Part shown: one piece after another, positions 53,901 to 61,446 of the stretch
Layout of the letters: each line of letters opens with the position of its first letter
Position numbering within the stretch: the stretch's first letter is position 1
Assembly (NCBI GenBank): GCA_937924525.1
Contig: CALDSU010000004.1
Span: 358,399 to 422,398 of the forward strand
Reading direction: 5' to 3'
Origin: an uncultured Bryobacteraceae bacterium
Lineage (GTDB): Bacteria; Acidobacteriota; Terriglobia; Bryobacterales; Bryobacteraceae
DNA length: 64,000 nucleotides
Notes under the pieces: generated by a model
Database searches by the model: none
Told to the model about the DNA's origin: nothing
The model's input: the letters and a program-made list of their open reading frames with translations, nothing else
Made by a program: the position numbers and the translations under genes

Positions 53901-54160
53901 TCCAGCGGGAAGGCACCTTTGGCACGGCGGGCCGTAACATCCTCCGAGGCCCCGGTTCGGTCAACGTGGACTGGGGACTGTTCAAGCGGATTCCCCTGTT
54001 TGAGCGGCACACGCTGCAATTCCGGGGCGAGTTTTTCAATTTATTCAACCGCGCGAACTTCGGTTTACCGAACAACAACCTCCAGTCGCCGCTATTCGGT
54101 CGGATTACCAGCGCCGGGTCGCCGCGGATCATCCAGTTTGCGCTGAAGTACGTTTTTTAA
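50924..54160 (+). CDS. Oar-like TonB-dependent receptor, first gene of the sugar operon
   Basis: 1078 aa. Signal peptide (cleavage near ARAQ), carboxypeptidase-regulatory domain (about 25-110: GSLSGTVSDPSGAAVAGAAV), plug (VDLPLNGRNALQLATLTPGV, NYVMDGGDNMDTY, VQTNSYSAEFGGRAGGVLN) and beta-barrel ending in Phe (QFALKYVF). It is a close architectural relative of the receptor at 15922, and has the NGRN and SAEFG motifs of the standard acidobacterial type. Placed between a regulator and carbohydrate enzymes, it probably imports the operon's substrate, but TonB-type energising cannot be seen here. Confidence 0.9.
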   Translation: MLRLLFRVILMLGAISAARAQGTGSLSGTVSDPSGAAVAGAAVRVTNVLTGAARQVATNETGFYLVTALPPGAYRVEVEAAGFQRFVQTGIQLQVDERLRVDAVLKVGAVSEVVEVTAQGVAVNTQDAVLRNVVDQKRLVDLPLNGRNALQLATLTPGVLPIRADVGGSFQPADQVFVSVSGSRSNGINYVMDGGDNMDTYRSVANAFPNPDLLQEFSVQTNSYSAEFGGRAGGVLNVVTRSGTNDYHGTAFEFLRNYELNARNFFAATRDGLKRNQFGATFGGPLLIPKIYNGRNKTFFFGGFQKTMVRSIPNTLTTRVLTAGQRQGDYNGVRDGRGNPIVIRDPDANQQPFPGNRIPSARLDPVFQRFLERGVPVTNDPTGLLLYARSSPSDNTEWSLRADHHFNERHRIFGRIFREDNTNPNVGTPGNIISFNNSLVQLATNAAVNYTRVFRPTLLGEFGITFNRSFGVRAQVAPFTWPELGARLTPAAASSDFILNSVPGYFAINLFGDTTLVRNNFQYKGAFTWIRSRHTLKFGYDFIRRQFNLPHVNLSGNGAFAFGQVTGDGAADALLGRPSSFSQADGFRVAVRQTDWVGFLQDDWKVARRVTLNFGLRYEPFRPWEDQWLDIPQAAYFVPGQKSSVFLDAPVGMIFYGDPGVQRQLAPQRNFRLAPRAGAAIDPLGDGKTSVRIGYGIFYDTLLPTEQVQQPANLPMFATAITIPFPASTGDPYLGRQSPFPGPYPKPPNYIIPRPLGWNAMALDFNNPYTQQWNVTIERQVFGQANVLRATYQGSKGTRLPLVYRENVAIYIPGQSTRQNFNQRRPFWPDFGDIRMLTSVANSTYHAAIVNFERRFSRDWTVNVSYTFSRAIDSAANAATSNAAVINNPYHWNSDRGLSDTDRTHSFILSYLWDLPSLRQSHPLVRAVFGGWQNNGIVTAYSGLTFSAVSGIDQSLTANGADRPDVVGDWRLPDNRPKAERIARWFNPAAFVLQREGTFGTAGRNILRGPGSVNVDWGLFKRIPLFERHTLQFRGEFFNLFNRANFGLPNNNLQSPLFGRITSAGSPRIIQFALKYVF

Positions 54161-54180
54161 GTTCAAACCAGGATTCTCGC

Positions 54181-55248
54181 ATGAACTTTACCTGGGTGAT
54201 CTGGGCAGCCGCCATGCTGCTGACCGCGTGCGCCGGGTCTCCTCCCGGCGCGCTTCCTCCTCAAGATAACGCGCACCGCCCCTCTCTTTTCCTGGCGCTG
54301 CCTGCCACGTGCAACACGCCGGATGGCATGACGCTCGACGCGTCCGGCAGCATGATCCTGTCCTGCCCCAATTTCAACGAGCCGCAATACCCCGGGGTGT
54401 TGATGCGGATCGATCCGCAGAACCGCCTGACTGACTACTTCGCCGCCCCACCCCACCCGGACACCCAACGCGCCTGCCCGATGGGCCTCGAATTCGGACC
54501 CGACGGGCATCTTTATTACGCGGACAACCAGTATTTCAATGACAAGAACTACAAGTCGCGCCTGGTCCGGGTGGTGCATGAGGATGGTAAGCCGGTTCGC
54601 GCCGAGGTCGTGGTGGATGGGTTCAAGCTGGCCAACGCGGTACGGTGGCAGGGCAACCACGTCTTTGTCAGCGACACGTTCTTCGACGTGCCAAGCCAGC
54701 CCGGGCTGAGCGGCGTGTACCGTTTCTCGCTGGATGAGTTCCGGGGAAGACCCCTCCGCCTGCGGCCCGCGCCAGTCGACCCGCACCTGATCGCGACCTT
54801 CACCACCGTGCCCAACCACCGGAACGACCTCGCTGGTTCCGACGGGTTGGCCTTTGATCTGAACGGGCGGCTCTTCACCGGAAATTTCGGCGATGGGGTG
54901 CTCTCGCGCCTCACCTTCGACGCGGCGGGCAAGCTCATCGCCAACGAGATCATCAGCCGCGCCCTCACCTGCACTGACGGCATGGTCTGCGACCGCAAAT
55001 CCGGAAACATCTACATCACCGATTCGGAGAAGAACGCGATTCACGTGCTCAGCCCGGATGGCGCGCTCACCAAACTGTGGGAAAACGAGGATACGGACGG
55101 CGCGGACGGGCTGCTCGACCAGCCGTGTGAGCCGATCGTCCGCGGCGACGAGTTGATTATTGCGAACTTCGATATGCCGTTTCCCGGGCTGAAGAACACG
55201 GCCTACGATCAGCACCATACCTTGTCCGTGATTCGCCTGCGGCGATGA
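54181..55248 (+). CDS. SMP-30/gluconolactonase-like lipoprotein
   Basis: 355 aa. Lipobox LTAC makes Cys17 the lipidation site (MNFTWVIWAAAMLLTACAGS), so the mature protein is a membrane-bound periplasmic lipoprotein. The body is a six-bladed propeller of the SMP-30/gluconolactonase type: FLALPATCNTPDGMTLD, ACPMGLEFGPDGHLYYAD, GSDGLAFDLNGRLFTG, CTDGMVCDRKSGNIYITD, with repeating N/D-G turns that bind a divalent metal. It would open sugar lactones or bind a similar compound. It lies 20 bp after the receptor and its stop overlaps the kinase ATG (ATGA). Confidence 0.82.
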   Translation: MNFTWVIWAAAMLLTACAGSPPGALPPQDNAHRPSLFLALPATCNTPDGMTLDASGSMILSCPNFNEPQYPGVLMRIDPQNRLTDYFAAPPHPDTQRACPMGLEFGPDGHLYYADNQYFNDKNYKSRLVRVVHEDGKPVRAEVVVDGFKLANAVRWQGNHVFVSDTFFDVPSQPGLSGVYRFSLDEFRGRPLRLRPAPVDPHLIATFTTVPNHRNDLAGSDGLAFDLNGRLFTGNFGDGVLSRLTFDAAGKLIANEIISRALTCTDGMVCDRKSGNIYITDSEKNAIHVLSPDGALTKLWENEDTDGADGLLDQPCEPIVRGDELIIANFDMPFPGLKNTAYDQHHTLSVIRLRR

Positions 55249-56729
55249 GCTTCCTGCTGGGCATCGATAACGGAGGCACGGCGACCAAGGCGGCGCTGTT
55301 CGATGCCGCCGGAAGGGTGCAGGCAGTGGCGTCGCGCGCGGCCGACCTGCACGAGACCCGACCGGGCTGGGCCGAGCGGGACATGGAAACCTTGTGGCGG
55401 TCGACCGCGGCGGCGGTGCGAGAGGTGCTGGAAGCCGCCGGCCGCCAGCCGGAAGCGGTCGCGTGCACCGGACACGGGAACGGATTGTACCTGATCGACG
55501 GCGAGGGCCGCCCCGTGCGGCCGGCCATCGGTTCCGGCGACACCCGCGCGCACGGTTACATCGAAGCGTGGCGCCGCGATGGAACCGCCGAACGGATCCG
55601 GTCTCTGACCACGCAGAGCCTCTGGCCGGGGCAACCCAACGCTCTCCTGCGCTGGCTGGCGGACCACGAACGCCAAGCGCTGGAGCGCACGCGCTGGGTG
55701 CTCATGGCAAAGGACTACATTCGGTTCCGGCTGACCGGCGAAGTATGGGCGGAACGGACCGATTTTTCAGGCGCGAGCCTGGTGAACGTGCCAGCCGGGC
55801 GCTACGATACGGCTTTACTTGCGGCCTTCGGGATCGAAGCCTGGCAAGACCGCTTGCCGCCCTTGCGAGGTTCGCTGGAAGTGCTGGGCCATGTGACGCA
55901 GGAAGCGGCAGCGGAGACGGGCATCCGCGCCGGGACACCGGTGGCGGGAGGGATGTTCGACATCGACGCCTGCGCGCTGGCGTCGGGCATGCTGGATGAC
56001 AGCGTGGTCGCCATGGTGGCTGGCACGTGGGGCAATACGCTTTTCCTTGATCGGACGCCGGCCGCCGACCCGGAGTTGTTCATGAGCTCCTGCTACGCGT
56101 TGCCAGGCTGGTTTCTGATGCTCGAAGGCAGTCCCACCTCGGCGGCGAACCTTGACTGGGTGATGCGCGAGTTCGGCGTAGCCGATTACGGCGAGGCCAA
56201 CCGGCTGGCCGCCTCAAGAGACGCCGCCGCGGACGACCCGTTGTTTCTGCCGTTCCTGCACGGGTCCCACGCAGGACCCCACGCCCGGGCGGCGTTCCTC
56301 GACCTGCGCGCGCGGCACACCCGGGCGCACCTGGTGCGGGCGGTATTCGAGGGCGTGGCCTTCGCGCAGCGATGGCACTACGAACGCGTGCTGCGGCTAC
56401 GCCCGCGGCCGGCACGCATCCGCCTCAGCGGGGGCGCCGCGCGCAGCGCGCCGTGGGTGCAAATGTTCGCCGATGTGTTGGACACGCCCGTGGAGATTCC
56501 CGCCGGCGAGGAGTTGGGCGCGCTCGGCGCGGCGATCGGGGCGGGAATCGCGGCCGGGGTGTTCGCCGATGCCCCGCGGGCGGTGGCCGCCATGACGCGC
56601 GTGGCGGCGCGTCGTGATCCGGATGCGCGCCGCGCGGCGGTATACGAGGAACGCTACCCCCGGTACCGGCGGGCGCTGGCCGCCTTGCAACCTTATTGGA
56701 ATTGGAACCCCCATGTATCACGCTCATAA
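55245..56729 (+). CDS. FGGY-family carbohydrate kinase
   Basis: 494 aa, normal for xylulose/erythritol/AI-2-type kinases. The N-terminal phosphate motif is GIDNGGTATKAALFD; PAIGSGDTRAHGYIE and the acidic AERDMETLW follow; the C-terminal half has DIDACALASGMLDD, MVAGTWGN, then RIRLSGGAARSAPWVQMFAD (FGGY signature region) and EELGALGAAIGAG. It phosphorylates a sugar or polyol with ATP. The aldolase ATG lies 17 bp inside its end, so kinase and aldolase are a matched pair, as in LsrK/LsrF or rhamnose-type pathways. The sugar is unknown. Confidence 0.87.
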   Translation: MSFLLGIDNGGTATKAALFDAAGRVQAVASRAADLHETRPGWAERDMETLWRSTAAAVREVLEAAGRQPEAVACTGHGNGLYLIDGEGRPVRPAIGSGDTRAHGYIEAWRRDGTAERIRSLTTQSLWPGQPNALLRWLADHERQALERTRWVLMAKDYIRFRLTGEVWAERTDFSGASLVNVPAGRYDTALLAAFGIEAWQDRLPPLRGSLEVLGHVTQEAAAETGIRAGTPVAGGMFDIDACALASGMLDDSVVAMVAGTWGNTLFLDRTPAADPELFMSSCYALPGWFLMLEGSPTSAANLDWVMREFGVADYGEANRLAASRDAAADDPLFLPFLHGSHAGPHARAAFLDLRARHTRAHLVRAVFEGVAFAQRWHYERVLRLRPRPARIRLSGGAARSAPWVQMFADVLDTPVEIPAGEELGALGAAIGAGIAAGVFADAPRAVAAMTRVAARRDPDARRAAVYEERYPRYRRALAALQPYWNWNPHVSRS

Positions 56730-57555
56730 AGTCCGCATGCATCGCCTGTTCCGCGCGACGGGCAAGTGCCTCGACGTGGCGATCGATCACGGCGTATTCA
56801 ACGAGGGCAGCTTTCTCGACGGTCTGAAGGACATGCCCGCCGTGGTGACGGCGCTGGTGGAAGCCCGGCCCGACGCCATCCAGATGAACTACGGGCAAGC
56901 CGAGTTGTTACAGAACATTCTCGGCAAGGAAAAGCCCGCGCTGGTGATGCGCACGGATGTGGGCAATCCCTACAGCGCCATCACCCACCAGGCGATGTTT
57001 AACATTCTGGCGTGCGAGGAGGATCCCGTCCTACCCGCCGTGCGCCTGGACGCCGCCTGCGTGGTGGCCAACCTGCTGCTGCTGCCCGGCGAGCCCGACC
57101 TACACCGGCAAACCATCCGGAACATCGCCAGGCTGCGCGGCTTCTGCGACCGCTACGCGATGCCGCTGATGATCGAACCGCTGGTGATGCGGGTCAACGA
57201 CGCGCGGGGCGGCTACCAGGTGGACGGCGACAAGAACCTGATCGTGCCGCTGGTCCGCCAGGCGCGGGAGTTGGGCGCCGATATCATCAAGGCCGATCCC
57301 ACCGACCACCCCGAGGATTACCACGAGGTCATCGAAGCGGCCCGCTGCCCCGTGCTGGTGCGCGGCGGCGGCCGGGAGCCGGTCGAGACCGTCTTCGCCA
57401 AGGCGCACGCCTACTTGCGGCAGGGCGCGCACGGGCTGGTCTATGGGCGGAACATCTACCAACACCCCAACCCGGCCCGCATCGTGCAGGCGTTGCTGGC
57501 GATGATTCACGACGGGTTCACCGATCAACAGGCCTGGGAGCTGTATTCGCAATGA
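56713..57555 (+). CDS. Class I aldolase of the DeoC/LacD/DhnA family
   Basis: 280 aa from ATG at 56713 (frame open further upstream inside the kinase gene); an ATG at 56737 is also possible. LDVAIDHGVFNEG is the N-terminal DhnA pattern and GADIIKADPTDHPED holds the lysine that should form the Schiff base. GLVYGRNIYQHPNPARIVQA is the C-terminal phosphate-binding loop. It would cleave the phosphorylated sugar from the kinase before it. It overlaps the following oxidoreductase (ATGA). LsrF is the closest functional parallel I know, but the substrate may well differ. Confidence 0.85.
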   Translation: MYHAHKVRMHRLFRATGKCLDVAIDHGVFNEGSFLDGLKDMPAVVTALVEARPDAIQMNYGQAELLQNILGKEKPALVMRTDVGNPYSAITHQAMFNILACEEDPVLPAVRLDAACVVANLLLLPGEPDLHRQTIRNIARLRGFCDRYAMPLMIEPLVMRVNDARGGYQVDGDKNLIVPLVRQARELGADIIKADPTDHPEDYHEVIEAARCPVLVRGGGREPVETVFAKAHAYLRQGAHGLVYGRNIYQHPNPARIVQALLAMIHDGFTDQQAWELYSQ

Positions 57556-59822
57556 GGACCGTTTGGCTGGTTTTCGCCGTTGCTGCCGCCGCGGGCGCCC
57601 GGTCGCTCGACGCGGACCTGCTGATTGTGGGGGGCGGCGAGTCCGCGGTGGCGGCGGCGGTGCAGGCTGCCGACCTGGGCGTGGCGCGGATCGCGCTCGT
57701 CAACGACATCGAATGGTTAGGCGGGCAGTTCAGCGCGGAAGCCGTGGGCGCGGTCGATGAGTGGACGATTTACCGCAGCCGGCGCGTGAACTTTCCCCGC
57801 TCGGGTCTGTTCCTGGAAGTGATGCGCCAGCTCCGGGCGCACAACGGCCGGAAACACGGCGTGGTCTCGCCCGGCAACGCCTACACGGCCCTCGACACCA
57901 TCGAACCGCGCGACGCAGCCGAAATGTTCGCCGGCCTGATCGAGCCCTACCGCGGGCAGATCACCTATCTGCGGCCGTACCAGCCGGTGGCCGCGCTGCG
58001 CAGCGGAAACCAGGTGCAGGGATTCATCTTCGAGCACCCGGGCGACCCTCAGCGGCGCCTGACCGTGCGCGCGCGGCTCACCATTGACGCGTCGGACTGG
58101 GGGGACGCCATTCGTCTTTCCGGAGCGCGTTACCGCGCGGGACCCGACCTGCGCAGCCGCTTCGGCGAGGAGAATGCTCCGGAATCGTTGCAGGGTGAAG
58201 AGGCCAACGAGATGAACCCCATCACGTTCTGCTTTGTCTTGCGCGACGCCGGAAGACCTTCCATCGTTTCGCCGCCGCCCGACTACGACGCGCGCAAGTA
58301 CCAGGGCTCGAACGGCAACACCATGGCCGCTTTCCGCAAGGCGGGCTGGCCGAAGGGCGTATGGACTTCGCTGTCGCCCATTTTCGTGGACTCGGACTAT
58401 CCCGAGGGCATGTACTCGGGCAACCAGAGCATTTACACTTTTCGCCGCCTGGTCGACCGGTATCACCATGGGCTTCCGCCCGGTTCCGAGAGCCTGCTGA
58501 TGAACTGGCCGGTGCAGGACTACCCGCTCTATCGCTACCCGCAAAGGGTGGTGGACGAGCTGGAAAGGATGGAGCAGGGCGCCTCGCGCAAGAACATTGT
58601 CGAGATGAGCTATGCGCAGCGGCGTGTGGTGTTCGAGGACGCCAAGCGTCATTCCCTGGGTTTTCTTCACTTCCTCCAGACGGAGGGGCACGAGGCGACG
58701 GGCGATTACCCGCAGAGTTTCCGGTACATGGAACTTTCGACCGAGTTCGGCACGCCCGACCGGTTTCCCTTCAAGCCTTACATCCGCGAGGGCCTGCGCC
58801 TGGAGGCGCTCTACATGTTGCGCGAGCAGGATATCAAGGCCCGGCACAATGTGCAGGCCGCAAGCGAAATGAAATTCGGAGACTTGGGCTGGGCGCGGGT
58901 GATGCCGCCCGACAATGTGTTCGGCTTTCAGTTCAACATCGACTTTCATCCCACGCGCCGGCTGTTTTTACATGACGATCCCAACGGCCCGTGGATGCTG
59001 GTCCAGACGGCGAACCGCAACTGGTCGACGCACACCGACCGAGGGGGATTTCCGCTGCGGGGCCTGATTCCGGTCGAGGTGGACGGCATGCTGGGCGCGG
59101 GCAAGAACCTGGGGGTGAGCAGCATTGTCAGTTCGGCCATCCGCCTCCATGGGCAGACCATGATGGCCGGGCAAGCCGCCGCCGCCGCGGCGTGGCTCTG
59201 TCTGCGCGAGGGGATCGAGCCGAGGGCGCTGGCGGCGCGCTGGGCGCTGGTGCGGGAGTTGCAGCTCAAGCTGGTTTCCGGCGCGCGCGGGCGGCCGGGC
59301 GTGTTGCTATGGCCTTATCACGACCTGCATCCCGACGACCGGCATTTTGTGGCGGCGAACATGCTGGCCGTGCGCGGCATCTGGACGGGCGACGCCGACA
59401 GCCTGGATTTTCAGCCCTGGCGGACGGTCTCGCGGCGGGAGCTGGCGCGCGCTTTGCGGCGTGCGGCGCGATCGGTGGGCGCCGGTCCGGGACCATCGGG
59501 GCAGGGCGGCGAGGAGCCCGCGACCTGGGCGCATCTCTACGAGGCGTTGCAAACCCTGGGGTGGCCGGCCAGCGCCGGTCTGACGAAGTGGGACCGCCGC
59601 CTGAGCGCCTCCAGCCCGCTGCTCAACCGCGCCGAGCTCGCCCTTCACCTGTGGGCGGCGATCCGCGGCTTACCGGAAGTGAATCCGCTCGCCGCTCGTT
59701 ACCTGGAAGCAGGCCACGATCTGGACGGCGATGGCATCCCCGACCGGGAGGACGGCTTACCGTTCGACCGCAACCATGACGGGGCGCCGGATTATTTGGA
59801 AGACCGGCCAGGAGGAGAGTAA
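57552..59822 (+). CDS. Secreted FAD-dependent oxidoreductase with SLH-like and calcium-type C-terminus
   Basis: 756 aa. The ATG overlaps the aldolase stop and opens a signal peptide (MRTVWLVFAVAAAAGARS). The FAD site is LLIVGGGESAVAAAVQAADL, then DIEWLGGQFSAEAVG, as in PF12831-type enzymes. A region near 590-690 resembles SLH units (VSRRELARALRRAA, HLYEALQTLGWPAS, LLNRAELALHLWAA). The last 30 residues are DLDGDGIPDREDGLPFDRN followed by HDGAPDYLED, a thrombospondin type-3-like calcium-binding repeat. The enzyme is probably surface-attached in the periplasm. The substrate is unknown. Confidence 0.83.
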   Translation: MRTVWLVFAVAAAAGARSLDADLLIVGGGESAVAAAVQAADLGVARIALVNDIEWLGGQFSAEAVGAVDEWTIYRSRRVNFPRSGLFLEVMRQLRAHNGRKHGVVSPGNAYTALDTIEPRDAAEMFAGLIEPYRGQITYLRPYQPVAALRSGNQVQGFIFEHPGDPQRRLTVRARLTIDASDWGDAIRLSGARYRAGPDLRSRFGEENAPESLQGEEANEMNPITFCFVLRDAGRPSIVSPPPDYDARKYQGSNGNTMAAFRKAGWPKGVWTSLSPIFVDSDYPEGMYSGNQSIYTFRRLVDRYHHGLPPGSESLLMNWPVQDYPLYRYPQRVVDELERMEQGASRKNIVEMSYAQRRVVFEDAKRHSLGFLHFLQTEGHEATGDYPQSFRYMELSTEFGTPDRFPFKPYIREGLRLEALYMLREQDIKARHNVQAASEMKFGDLGWARVMPPDNVFGFQFNIDFHPTRRLFLHDDPNGPWMLVQTANRNWSTHTDRGGFPLRGLIPVEVDGMLGAGKNLGVSSIVSSAIRLHGQTMMAGQAAAAAAWLCLREGIEPRALAARWALVRELQLKLVSGARGRPGVLLWPYHDLHPDDRHFVAANMLAVRGIWTGDADSLDFQPWRTVSRRELARALRRAARSVGAGPGPSGQGGEEPATWAHLYEALQTLGWPASAGLTKWDRRLSASSPLLNRAELALHLWAAIRGLPEVNPLAARYLEAGHDLDGDGIPDREDGLPFDRNHDGAPDYLEDRPGGE

Positions 59823-59824
59823 CC

Positions 59825-61252
59825 ATGCTATCCCGGCGAGCGCTGATGCTGTCGACCGCCGCAGCAACGGCGGTGACCGGGCTGCGGGGCCAGGCCAGCC
59901 GCGGAAATCCCGACGAAACCTTGAAGACGGACGTGTGCGTGATCGGCGGCGGCAGCGGCGGCGCCGGTGCGGCGCTGGCCGCGGCGCGCGGCGGCGCGGA
60001 CACCGTGCTGGTCGAGTTCGAATCGATTCTGGGCGGCACGTCCACGAACGCCTGGGTGAATACCTGGGAGCCGGTCTCCGGCGCGGACGGTTTGCCGCGG
60101 GAGATCTACGCCGCTATGCGGCAGGACCCGCTGGGCGTCACCTACGCCGACTATTCCCGCGGCGCGCACCGGGTCGTCTTCAAGGACGGGAAGTGGCAGC
60201 GCGGCGGCCATCACCGTCTGCCCCGGGAGCCGCGCGCGTTCAATTATTTCGTTCGCGAGATGCTGGAAGCGACCGGCCGTTGCCGCGTTCTGCGGAACAC
60301 CATCTTCTACCGCGCCCACCGCCGCGGCGACACGATCGAAGCGGTGGAGGCGTGGTTCTGCGGACGCCGCCTTCGCATCGAGGCGCGCATCTTTATCGAC
60401 TCCACCGCCGACGCGGAACTCTGTGTGGACGCCGGGTGCGATGTTCATATGGGCGAGGATCCCCGCTCGCGCTACCAGGAACCCACCGCTCCCGAGACCG
60501 CCGAAATGCAGTTGAACGGCCTCACACTCTGCTATCGCATCAAGGATACCGGCGTGAAGCAGCCACCGTGGCTGCCCAAGGAGATTCCCGAGGGGGTCTG
60601 CCGCAAGCCCGTCCATACCGTGGTGCTGCCGAATGGCGACCATCTGCTGAACGCGGTCGGCATGATTGACGGGAACGCGGTGCTGGAAATGGAGTACAGC
60701 GAACTGCCGCGCGAGGCCTACCGCCGCGTGCTGGAACACTTCTACTGGCTTCAGCAGCTACCGCCGGGCGACCGGTGGAACCGCTGGGCGCCGAAGGGTT
60801 ACGGGACCTGGGCCATCGCCGGGGTCGCGCCGCGCATCGGCGTGCGGGAGTCGAGGCGCGTGCTGAGCGATTAGGTGCTGACCGAGAACGACGTGCGCGC
60901 GGGCGTGAAGGGTCAGACCCACCCGGACATCATCGCGATCACCGATCACGCCGTGGACGTCCACGGACGCAAGGGACGGCTGTATGAAGTTTCGAACGGC
61001 CCGTACGGCATCCCGTACCGCTGCCTGTTGCCGCGTGGGGTCCGGAACCTGTTCATCGCCAGCCGCGCCGCCAGTTTTAGCCACATCGCCGCTGCCTCCT
61101 GCCGCCTCTGCCGGACGATGATGACGTTGGGCCAGGCGGCCGGGAACGCCGCCGCGCTCTGTGTGCGCGAAGGAGCGCCGCCGCGGAAAGTGGATGTGGC
61201 GCGACTGCGGGCGGTGCTGGTGGAACAGGGAGTGGCGGTAACGGTTTCGTGA
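59825..61252 (+). pseudogene. FAD-dependent oxidoreductase broken by an in-frame amber stop
   Basis: One continuous frame except for a TAG at 60872-60874. The first part (349 aa) starts with a strong AGGAGGAG site, a Tat-type signal (MLSRRALMLSTAAATAVTG), the FAD motif VCVIGGGSGGAGAALAAAR and the VEFESILGGTSTNAW stretch, and ends at IGVRESRRVLSD. The frame continues with VLTENDVRAG and the conserved C-terminal cofactor segment (PRGVRNLFIASRAASFSHIA, TLGQAAGNAAALCVREG). Relatives have Tyr or another residue between SD and VLTEND, so a single base change (TAC or TAT to TAG) fits. It is 3 bp after the previous oxidoreductase. A recent pseudogene is most likely, though suppression or a sequencing error cannot be excluded. 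Confidence 0.8.
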
Positions 61253-61349
61253 CTTGGCCGCGCGGCATCCAGAAAGCCGTGGGGCGCAGGGTGCAGGGTT
61301 GAGTTGGGGGCGTTTCGGATCATCCAGGCGAATGACGGATTCTAAAAAC

Positions 61350-61371
61350 CGCACCCTTTGCCGTGGGTGCG
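61350..61371 (+). other. Hairpin between the sugar operon and the next receptor
   Basis: CGCACCC (61350-61356) pairs with GGGTGCG (61365-61371) around an 8-base loop, preceded by a short A-run. No T-run follows on the plus strand; it may be a weak terminator or a regulatory structure. Confidence 0.35.
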
Positions 61372-61409
61372 ACATTAAACGGGATTAAGGTGTGAAACCA
61401 ATAATTTCG

Positions 61410-61437
61410 TTGCCTTTCCGAACAAAGCTGCCATAAA
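61410..61437 (+). promoter_or_regulatory. Candidate promoter of the third receptor gene
   Basis: TTGCCT (61410-61415) and CATAAA (61432-61437) are 16 bp apart, each matching four of six consensus bases, in the AT-richest stretch of the local intergenic region. The start ATG follows 9 bp later. Confidence 0.4.
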
Positions 61438-61446
61438 CTGCGGCAA

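Noticed and set aside
52100..54019. 639-codon minus-strand frame opposite the receptor
   Set aside because: Antisense shadow; the sense frame is a full-length receptor with conserved motifs.
57012..59822. 936-codon version of the second FAD oxidoreductase
   Set aside because: The first 180 codons run through the aldolase gene in another frame. ATG at 57552 overlaps the aldolase stop and begins a signal peptide.
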